Source: an uncultured Eubacteriales bacterium
GTDB lineage: Bacteria; Bacillota; Clostridia; Christensenellales; Aristaeellaceae
DNA: 64,000 bases
Assembly (NCBI GenBank): GCA_902801165.1
Contig: CADCHI010000001.1
Location: 62,001-126,000, forward strand
Direction of reading: 5' to 3'
A program made the translations under genes and the position numbers. Positions 24,073-34,600 of this stretch are shown in pieces. The notes under the pieces were generated by a model, which was not told where the DNA came from, searched no databases, and was given only the letters and a program-made list of their open reading frames with translations. Each line of letters starts with the position of its first letter. Position 1 is the first letter of the stretch.

Positions 24073-26574
24073 CTACAGATACCTTCCCGTGACGCTCCGC
24101 GGGCTGCGCCGGACCTCCTCCGGCGTGCCGACGGCCACGATCTCGCCGCCGTCCTTTCCGCCGCCGGGGCCCATGTCCACGATGTAGTCCGCGCTGCGGA
24201 TCACGTCCAGGTCGTGCTCGATGACGATGACCGTCGCCCCCTGGTCGATCAGGTGCTGGAACACCGCCATCAGCGTTTGCACGTCCAGCGGATGCAGGCC
24301 GATGGTGGGCTCATCGAACACGAATACGGAGTCCGACTGGCCCCGGCCCATCTCGCTGGCCAGCTTCAGGCGCTGGGCCTCGCCGCCGGAGAGCCCGGGG
24401 GTCTCCTCGCCGAGGGTCAGGTAGCCAAGCCCCAGGTCGTGGAGTACCCGCAGGCGGCCCTGCACCGTTTTGAGGTCGGCGCAGGCTGCCAGCGCCTCGT
24501 CCACGCTGTAGGACATCAGCTTCGGCAAGGAGATGCCGTCCCCGTCCGCGCCGGTGCGCTTCACGGACCACGCTTCCTTCCCGTAGCGGGAGCCGCCGCA
24601 GTCCGGGCAGGGCACGCCCACGTCCGGCAGGAACTGCACGTCCAGGCTGATGCTGCCGGTGCCGTCGCAGGTGGGGCAACGCAGGCTGCCGGTGTTGTAG
24701 GAGAAGTCGCTGGCCTTGAAGCCCTTTTCCTTCGCGTCCTTCGTCCTGGCATAGACCTTGCGAAGCTCGTCGTGGACGTTGGCGTAGGTGGCCACGGTGG
24801 AGCGCACGTTGATGCCGATGGGCGTGGCGTCGATCAGCTTCACCTGGGAGATGCCCTCGGCCTGCACGGAGTTGACATGCCCGGGCAGCCGCTTCCCGGC
24901 GACGCGGGCCTCCAGGGCGGGGATCAGGCTCTCGAGGATCAGGGTCGTCTTGCCGGAGCCGGAGACGCCCGTCACCACGGACAGCCGGCCCTTGGGGAAC
25001 GACACGGACAGGGGCTTTACGGTGTGGATCGCGGAGGTCTCCAGCCGGATCTCGCCCAGGTCGAACAGCACATCCCCCTGGGCCCGGGGCCGGAGCGCCG
25101 GATTGTGGTCCGGGGAAAGGAAGGGCCCGATCATCGACGCGGGGTTGTTCGCGAGGTCCTCGACGGGTCCCTCGGCGATGATCCTGCCGCCGTCCGCGCC
25201 GGCCTTCGGGCCCAGCTCGATCAGCCAGTCCGCGTGGGCCAGCACCTGGGTGTCGTGGTCCACCAGCACCACGGAATTGCCGTCGGCCACCAGGTCGTCC
25301 ATGACGCCGGTCAGGCCCTCCAGGTTGCAGGGGTGCAGGCCGATGGAGGGCTCGTCCAGCACGTATAACACGCCGGTGGTGCGGTTGCGCACGGCCCGGG
25401 CCAGCTGGGTGCGCTGGCGCTCGCCGGTGGACAGGGTGGACGCCGCGCGGTCGAGGGAGAGGTAGGAGAGGCCGAGGTCCACCAGCCGCCGGGCGGTGTG
25501 GTGGAAGGACTCGCAGATGCTCACCGCCATGGGCCGCATCTTCTCCGGCAGGGAATCCGGCACGCCGTTTACCCATTCGATCAGCTCGGCCAGCGTCAGC
25601 GTGCAGACCTCGTCCAGAGACGCGCCACGCAGCCGGAGGGACCGCGCCCGCTCCGACAGCCGGGTGCCGCCGCAGTCGGGGCACACGTCCTCCCGCAGGA
25701 ACTTTTCCACGCGCTTCATGCCCTTTTCGTCCTTGACCTTGTTCAGGGCGTTGAGCACGGTGGCGGTGGCGCTGTAGTAGGTGAAGTCCATCTCCCCGGC
25801 GGTGACGTTTTCGGCGTTTTTGGGGCGGTAGAAGATGTGCTTTTTGACCATGGGGCCGTCGTACACGATGGCCTTTTCTTCGTCGGTCAGATCCTTGAAG
25901 GGGATGTCCGTCCGCACGCCCATGGCCCGGCAGACATCGGTCATCAGCGACCACATCAGGCTGTTCCACGGGGCCACCGCGCCGCCGTCGATGGTGAGGG
26001 ATTCGTCGGGGATCAGCGTCGCGCGGTCCACCGCCCGCACCGTGCCGGTGCCGCCGCAGCGCTGGCAGGCGCCGCCGCTGTTGAAGGCCAGGTCCTCCGC
26101 GCCGATGACCGGCACCACCTCGCCGCAGGCGGGGCAGCGGACCTCCTTCTCGGCGGCGAAGTCCAGGGTCGGGGGCACGTCGTGGCCGTTCGGGCACTTG
26201 TACACGGACAGCCGCGAGAACATCAGCCGCAGGCTGTTCAACAGCTCCGTCATGGTGCCAAAGGTGCTGCGGATGCCCGGCACGCCCGGCCGCTGGTGCA
26301 GGGCGAGGGCCGCTGGGACGTAACGAACATCATCCACCTGCGCCTTGCCGGCCTGGGTCATGCGCCGGCGGGTGTAGGTGGACAGCGATTCCAGATACCG
26401 CCTCGATCCCTCTGCGTAGAGCACGCCCAGGGCGAGGGAGGACTTGCCCGAGCCGGAGACGCCGGCGATGCCGACGATCCGGTGCAGGGGAATGTCCACA
26501 TCCACGTTTTTCAGGTTGTGGACCTTCGCCCCGCGAATCTCGATCTGCTTGGGAATATAGAATCTTTCGGTCAT
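24073..26574 (-). CDS. UvrA-like ABC ATPase (UvrA2 / drug-resistance type)
   Basis: This is a cytoplasmic two-nucleotide-binding-domain ATPase of the UvrA family (833 aa, versus about 940 for UvrA). The first domain has GIAGVSGSGKSSLALGVLY near residue 32 and STLSTGERQRTQLARAV; the second has VVTGVSGSGKTTLILESL and PGLSGGEAQRLKLASEM. Zinc-finger modules are visible as CPNGHDV..CPACGE, CQRCGGTGTV, CPDCGGTRLSE, CPTCDGTGSI and CPDCGGSRYG. The N-terminal insert that binds UvrB in UvrA is shortened, which fits the UvrA2 paralogues linked to tolerance of DNA-binding drugs. It is transcribed alone on the minus strand. Confidence 0.9.
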   Translation of the reverse strand: MTERFYIPKQIEIRGAKVHNLKNVDVDIPLHRIVGIAGVSGSGKSSLALGVLYAEGSRRYLESLSTYTRRRMTQAGKAQVDDVRYVPAALALHQRPGVPGIRSTFGTMTELLNSLRLMFSRLSVYKCPNGHDVPPTLDFAAEKEVRCPACGEVVPVIGAEDLAFNSGGACQRCGGTGTVRAVDRATLIPDESLTIDGGAVAPWNSLMWSLMTDVCRAMGVRTDIPFKDLTDEEKAIVYDGPMVKKHIFYRPKNAENVTAGEMDFTYYSATATVLNALNKVKDEKGMKRVEKFLREDVCPDCGGTRLSERARSLRLRGASLDEVCTLTLAELIEWVNGVPDSLPEKMRPMAVSICESFHHTARRLVDLGLSYLSLDRAASTLSTGERQRTQLARAVRNRTTGVLYVLDEPSIGLHPCNLEGLTGVMDDLVADGNSVVLVDHDTQVLAHADWLIELGPKAGADGGRIIAEGPVEDLANNPASMIGPFLSPDHNPALRPRAQGDVLFDLGEIRLETSAIHTVKPLSVSFPKGRLSVVTGVSGSGKTTLILESLIPALEARVAGKRLPGHVNSVQAEGISQVKLIDATPIGINVRSTVATYANVHDELRKVYARTKDAKEKGFKASDFSYNTGSLRCPTCDGTGSISLDVQFLPDVGVPCPDCGGSRYGKEAWSVKRTGADGDGISLPKLMSYSVDEALAACADLKTVQGRLRVLHDLGLGYLTLGEETPGLSGGEAQRLKLASEMGRGQSDSVFVFDEPTIGLHPLDVQTLMAVFQHLIDQGATVIVIEHDLDVIRSADYIVDMGPGGGKDGGEIVAVGTPEEVRRSPRSVTGRYL

Positions 26575-26679
26575 TGCGCGCTTACTCCATGCTTTTATAG
26601 GGCGTCCGGGGAAGACCCCGTCCCGCCGGGTCGCGGGCCGGGAGCGCAGAACGCGGCGCGGGCCGGCCCTTCTGCGCCG

Positions 26680-28905
26680 TCAATACACGGCGCAGCCGCA
26701 GTGGCGCACCTGCTTCATGCGCTGCAGGGCGATGTCGGCGTCCTCGAAGATGTCGCCCGTGGGCTTCTGTCGATCGGAGAAGGCGACGCCCACGCTCAGC
26801 GACATCGGCGGCAGGCCTTCCCCGTCGCTGGCGAGGAGGTCGTTGACCTTCTCGATCTTGTCGAACACCAGCGCCCGCATGGCGCTGTTCATCCGCGTCA
26901 TGAGGATGGCGAACTCGTCCTCCCGCAGGCGGCAGATGTGGTCCGAGGAGCGGAAATTCTTGTGCAGCGCGTTCGCCACGCGGCGGACGACCTCGTCCGC
27001 GCAGGCCTGTCCCTTGCTGCCCTTGATGCTTTCGTAGCCGTCCACGGAGGCGATCATCACGGCGAGGTGGTCCTTGTCCGAATCGTGGAACAGGATCTCA
27101 AAGGCCGTGTGGTTGTACAGCCCGGTGAGGGGATCGTGCAGGGCCTCGTAGGTGAACTGGCTGTAGCGCACCGGCACGCCGCTCTTCTTCTGCGGGTGGG
27201 AAAGGGCGGCCTTCTTCTCCATCACGAAGCGCTCGAACTCGTCGGCGGGGAGGGGCCTGGAGAAGTAATAGCCCTGCACGATGTCGCAGCCCATGCCCTT
27301 CAGCGCCAGCAGCTGCTCGGCGGTCTCCACGCCCTCGGCAATGGTGGGCAGCTCGAGGGTCTGGGCGAGCTGGATCACCGCCTCCAGCAGGCGGGTGTCC
27401 TTGTGGTCCTTGAAGGCCGTGCGGATGAACTGCATGTCCAGCTTCAGGGCGTCGATGGGCAGGGTGGAGATCATGTTCAGCGAGGAATAGCCGGAGCCGA
27501 AGTCGTCCATCTCGATGCGGAAGCCCTGGGCCCGGAGCCGGCTGACCTTCTCGATGATCTGGTCGGCGTCCCCGGTGTAGGCGGACTCCGTGATCTCCAG
27601 CAGCAGCTCGCCGAAGGACAGATCGTTGGCATTGACCAGCGCCACCAGCTTTTCCACCAGCATGGGGTCGTACATGTCGATCCGGGACACGTTGATCGAG
27701 ACCGGGACGGAGACGCCCAGCCGCTCCTTCCAATCCCGCACCTGGGCGGCGGACGCCTGCCAGACGTAGTTGTCCAGCTCCTGGATCAGGCCGTTCTGTT
27801 CGAACACGGGAATGAACACGCCGGGGCTCACCATGCCCAGCCGGGGGTGCTTCCAACGGACCAGCGCCTCGGCGCTGGCCAGCTCCGGCGTCTCGCACTG
27901 GATGTTGAACTTCGGCTGGTAGTAGACCTGGAACTGCTTCTCCCGGATGGCGGCGCGGAAGTCGTCGATCAGCTGCTCTGCGAAGACCTCGGACTCGCGC
28001 AGGGAATCGTCGTAGATGCCGATGGCCTTGGTGAAGTTGTTTCTCACCGTGTCGGCGGCGAGCTTTGCCCGGTCGAAGCGGCGCTCGATGTCGATGGTCT
28101 TGTCCACGTTGGAATAGACGCCCATGCGCAGGCGGACCTGGGAATCCCCGTGGCTGCCGCTGTCCAGGGAGACCGTCGCCGCCTCGAGGATCTCGGAATA
28201 GCTGCCGCGGTGCGGGCAGTAGACCAGGAAGGTGTCGGCCTCCCGCCGGCACACGATGCCGCCCTCCGCCTGGACCGCACCGCGGATGCGCTCGCCGACG
28301 CGCTTGAGCAGCTCGTCGCTGTAGGCCTTGCCGTAGCGCTCGTTGATCATGTGGAAGTGGTTGATGTCGATGACGATGGCGTCCGTGGCCATATCCTTGT
28401 GGTAGACGTCATACTGGCCCGCGTAGCGGTAGAAGTATTCCCGGTTGTACAGCCCGGTCAGCTGGTCGCGCTCCGTCCAGCGGATGATATCCCGGTCCTC
28501 GGACAGCTCGATGGTGCGCAGCACCCGCGCCAGCACCACCTTGGGCTGGGGATAGGGCTTTGGGATGAAGTCGATGGCCCCCAGGGACAGGCTCTCCACC
28601 TCGGCTTCCTTGTCCGCGGTCATGACGATGACGGGCAGGCGGGCATAGCGCCCGTCCGCCTTCAGGCGGCGCAGCACCTCCAGGCCGTGCATGTCCGGCA
28701 GGTTCAGGTCAAGCAGTACCAGGCTCAGCACCTCATAATTCTCGGCGACATCCTCCAGGGCCTCCTCGCCGGTTCCCGCGAGCACCACTTCATAGGTGTC
28801 CGAGAGGATGAGGCTGAGGATCTGCTGGTTGATGGTCTCGTCCTCGACGACGAGCACGCGGCGCTTGCCGTTGGATGAATGAAAGGTCAGGTGTCTCTCC
28901 GGCAT
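26680..28905 (-). CDS. REC-GGDEF-EAL-GGDEF response regulator with degenerate cyclase domains
   Basis: This 741-residue cytoplasmic c-di-GMP protein starts with a receiver domain (residues 15-135; Asp in LVLLDLNLPDMHG, Lys in PKPYPQP). A GGDEF-fold domain (about 145-300) follows, with the signature replaced by RREADTF. An EAL domain (about 310-560) keeps AEALVRW, INVSRID, LLEITESAY, DDFGSGYSSLN and EGVETAEQL. A second GGDEF-fold domain (about 585-735) has RLREDEF in place of GGDEF. The EAL domain looks competent for c-di-GMP hydrolysis while both cyclase sites look dead. The gene lies 54 nt after the hybrid kinase gene on the same strand, so the kinase probably phosphorylates its receiver. 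Confidence 0.92.
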   Translation of the reverse strand: MPERHLTFHSSNGKRRVLVVEDETINQQILSLILSDTYEVVLAGTGEEALEDVAENYEVLSLVLLDLNLPDMHGLEVLRRLKADGRYARLPVIVMTADKEAEVESLSLGAIDFIPKPYPQPKVVLARVLRTIELSEDRDIIRWTERDQLTGLYNREYFYRYAGQYDVYHKDMATDAIVIDINHFHMINERYGKAYSDELLKRVGERIRGAVQAEGGIVCRREADTFLVYCPHRGSYSEILEAATVSLDSGSHGDSQVRLRMGVYSNVDKTIDIERRFDRAKLAADTVRNNFTKAIGIYDDSLRESEVFAEQLIDDFRAAIREKQFQVYYQPKFNIQCETPELASAEALVRWKHPRLGMVSPGVFIPVFEQNGLIQELDNYVWQASAAQVRDWKERLGVSVPVSINVSRIDMYDPMLVEKLVALVNANDLSFGELLLEITESAYTGDADQIIEKVSRLRAQGFRIEMDDFGSGYSSLNMISTLPIDALKLDMQFIRTAFKDHKDTRLLEAVIQLAQTLELPTIAEGVETAEQLLALKGMGCDIVQGYYFSRPLPADEFERFVMEKKAALSHPQKKSGVPVRYSQFTYEALHDPLTGLYNHTAFEILFHDSDKDHLAVMIASVDGYESIKGSKGQACADEVVRRVANALHKNFRSSDHICRLREDEFAILMTRMNSAMRALVFDKIEKVNDLLASDGEGLPPMSLSVGVAFSDRQKPTGDIFEDADIALQRMKQVRHCGCAVY

Positions 28906-28959
28906 TTCGATTGCCTCCCGTATTTCAAAGCGTTACTGTGCTCTCTCTATTTGCTCCGT

Positions 28960-31275
<2,316 letters not shown>

Positions 31276-31464
31276 TACAGAATTCTCCTTGTGGCGCGCC
31301 GAATGCAGGCAGGCCGGGGAAGGGGGCGCAGGGGAGGAAAAGGCGCCGGTCGGATCCGCCGGCGGCGCAGGAGGCGCGCGCTTCGGGACCGCCCGTCGCA
31401 CGGACACTGTTCGAAGTCTGCGCATATGCCGCGACAGGCACAAATGTATACATACCCACTAAAC

Positions 31465-31493
31465 ATTATATATGAATTTGTAGATTACCGCAA
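31465..31493 (-). promoter_or_regulatory. promoter of the hybrid kinase operon
   Basis: Reading the minus strand, -35 TTGCGG (31493-31488) and -10 TATAAT (31470-31465) are 17 bp apart. The leader to the kinase ATG is about 180 nt and GC-rich. Confidence 0.65.
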
Positions 31494-31513
31494 TAGGCAA
31501 ATGCGCAATGGCG

Positions 31514-31574
31514 CGCGGCAGGGGCCGATCGGAAGCGGGCGTTGGATTCTTCCGATCGGGGCGCCCCTGCCGCG
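31514..31574. repeat. long interrupted inverted repeat
   Basis: A 22-bp stem (12 + 10 bp) with a 4-nt bulge: left arm 31514-31535, right arm 31549-31574. It lies between the kinase promoter and the two hairpins behind the secreted-protein gene. It may be a third terminator or a REP-like palindrome. The 416-nt stretch 31276-31691 holds no gene. Confidence 0.6.
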
Positions 31575-31582
31575 AAAAGGAA

Positions 31583-31620
31583 GCCCCCGAAGAGCGACGG
31601 TTTCGGCGCTTCTCGGGGGC
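31583..31620 (-). terminator. second hairpin downstream of the secreted hydrolase gene
   Basis: GCCCCCGA..AGAGCG pairs imperfectly with CGCTTCTCGGGGGC. On the minus strand CTTCCTTTTC follows, so it is a plausible terminator. Confidence 0.55.
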
Positions 31621-31647
31621 ACGATGGGTTGATCGATTCAGTGGATC

Positions 31648-31679
31648 GCGCGCTGCCCGCGCCAAAGCGGGCAGCGCGC
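31648..31679 (-). terminator. first hairpin downstream of the secreted hydrolase gene
   Basis: A perfect 13-bp stem, GCGCGCTGCCCGC / GCGGGCAGCGCGC with a 6-nt loop, lies 13 nt beyond the stop at 31692. No clear T-run follows. Confidence 0.55.
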
Positions 31680-31691
31680 ACTGCGATGATC

Positions 31692-34600
31692 TCAGTTCGC
31701 GGCCAGGTAGGTGCCGAGCGTTCTCAGGAAGAACGCGCCGGTCGCGTCCACGGCCTGGCGGAGGGAATGCTGGTCCTCCTCGGAGAACACGTTGAAGGTG
31801 TGGTCCATGCCCTCGATGAAGTACGCGCGGGACATCGGATTGCCGCTGGCATCCACGATCATGCGGCTCCAGCGGGGATCGACGGTGTCGTCCTCGGTCC
31901 CGGCGATGGCCAGCACCGGCCCCATGAAGCCTTCGGAGAATTCCCTGAGCACGTCGGTATTGGCCACGTCGTCGCACCACTGGAGGCTGACGTTCAGGCT
32001 CTCACGCCAGTCGAACTCCATGACAAAGTAGCCGTTCGCCCTGGCCTCGGCGTAGTCCGCTTCCGTGAAGAAGTCGTCCAGCATCATGTCGGGAGCTCCG
32101 GCCCAGGTGACCAGCGCCTTGAAGGTTTCCGGCTCCCAGGCGCAGGCCAGCAGCGCGTCGGTGCCGCCCTGGCTCCAGCCCATGACGCCGATGGCGTTGC
32201 CGTCGATGCAGTCGAGGGAGGCCATGTAGTCGGCGGCGGCCTTGGCATCCGCCACGGCGGAGTGGAAGTTGTACTGCATGTAATCCGCGGCGCTGTCGCC
32301 GTTGCCGGGGAAGTCGATGCGGATCGTGGCGATGCCGTACACTTCCGCCAGTACCGGCGCGGCAAACCTGTAGCCGTCGCCCGCCTCGTCGCGGGTGGAA
32401 CCGGTGCCGTGCAGCATCACGACCGCCGGGAAGGGGCCGTCGCCCTGGGGCAGGCAGATCGTGGCAGGGATATCGTAGTCCGCGCCGGCGATGCTCACGA
32501 CGGTCTCTGTGCAGGTCGACTCGGCGGCTTCAATCGCGTTGCCCTCGCCGCCCTCATCAGAGAATTCATCAATTTCGCCGCCCGCGCCGGACTCGGCGGG
32601 GGATTCTGTGGCTTCGCCGCCCGCGCCGGATTCGGCGGGGGATTCCGTGGCTTCGCCGCCTGCGCCGGACTCAGCGGGGGATTCCGTGGCTTCGCCGCCC
32701 GCGCCGGACTCTGCGGGGGATTCTACGGCCTCGCTTCCTGCGCCGGATTCGGCGGGGGATTCGACGGCCTCGCCGCCCGCGCCGGACTCAGCGGGGGATT
32801 CGACGGCTTCGCCGCCCGCGCCGGACTCGGCGGGAGATTCAACGGCTTCGCCGCCCGCGCCGGACTCGGCGGGGGATTCGACGGCTTCGCCGCCCGAGCC
32901 GGACTCGGCAGGGGATTCGACGGCCTCGCCGCCCGCGCCGGACTCGGCGGGGGATTCCGTGGCCTCACCGCCCGCGCCGGACTCGGCGGGGGCTTCCGCG
33001 ACCTCGCCGCCCGCGCCGGACTCGGCGGGAACTTCCGTGACCTCGCCACCTGCGCCGGATTCGGCGGGGGATTCCGTGGTTTCGTCCTCGCTTTCGCCCT
33101 GCGCCGCGATGGCTTCCGCCATCCAGGCCGGCGTGTGGCCGGTATCGATGTAAATGCTGTCCGGGTGGACGAAGGCGGGCAGCTCCTCCGCGTCCGTGCC
33201 CATGCCGCCGGCGCTCGGCCCATCGGCGTCCGGCCCGGTGCCGGTGGGACTCATCTCGAATATGAGCTGTGTGGAATTATCACAGGTGTAGATCCCCGAT
33301 TCGCCTTCGCACACATAGGCTGCGATCGTATAGACGATCTTGTCGTTCACCGCGTCGTGGGAATCCAGATGCACAGTAAATTCATCCGCAATTGTGTCGG
33401 CGTACCAAATTTCGCTGTGCGCGACGGCGGATTCGGTGTTGCCGGGGGCATATGCGCTGTAGTCTATCCTGCGCGGCGGCATCACCGGGCCGTCGTAGCT
33501 GGCCTCCACGCGGACGAGCGCATTGTCGCCGGACCGCCACTTGCCGTCTTCGTTGGGGCATTCGGAGAGTATTGTCGCAGTCACGACGACCTCGCCCTTG
33601 CCCTGAGGCGTGAAGTCAAATACCAGGGTATGGTTGGCCGTCATGTAATCCGTCGTGTCCGCGTCCTTCACGTTGGCCAATGCCCGGAAGACAAATGTTT
33701 GAGTTCCTCCCGTCATCTGACCTTTGTCCAGCGTCAGTTGCACGGTGTCCGAGACCTGGTCCGTATTCTCGGCGCTGAGCGTGATGGGTTGTTTCCCGGT
33801 TGTGTCGGCGCCTTCGATGATCAGCCGTTTGGCCGGGCTGCTGCCCAGATAGTCAGCGCTGAGCTTCACGTCTACCACATCGTCCCCGCGCCAGATGCCG
33901 TCCTCATGGGGGCATATGCTGCGCAGTTCCACGTTCAGGGACAGCTCCGTCGCTTCATCGGATGTCTGCATGATCGGCAGCTGAACCGTGGCCGTGTTGG
34001 AGCGGGCGCTGCGGTACTCGGCGGGATAATCGCCCTCGGCCACCCAGGAGGCGCGGAAGGCGTCGCCCGTGAAGTCCTCCGGGATGGTGACGCCGATCAG
34101 CATCGTCTTGTACTTGTAATCAATGGGACCCATATCGCCGATCATGAAGCCCGACGCGCCGTGGCCAAAGTCGTGCCAGATCCTATCGTTGAGAATGCCG
34201 GACTTCTGGTTATCACCCGTGGCGTAGATCCGGGTCCTGGTCAGCCGACGGTTGGTGGTATCGCTGAGGGTCAGCCTCACGGGTACGGTCATGCCGGGGG
34301 TGTAGAGGGGCCGCTCCTCCTGTACCTGGGCGGTGAGGCTCAGGAACTCCGGCAGAATCTCCCGGCAGGGTATCGAGACGTGGATGCTGGGCGTGATGAT
34401 GGTCCTTCCATCTTTCAAAAGCATGCCGCGGACGTGGACATCCGCCTCCATGGAGGCAGCGTCGCAGTCCTCCTTTTGGATCGTGTAGCTCCAGCTCGCA
34501 TCCGCCGTCGCACCGGTCGTGAGGATTGTTTGTGCCGGGACGTCCTGGATATCATCCAACTTGGAGAGGATTTCCTTGTTGGGCCCGATGAAGCGCATCC

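Noticed and set aside
32562..33068. CRISPR or VNTR outside a gene
   Set aside because: The 39-bp period keeps the reading frame and lies within a continuous 1718-codon gene.
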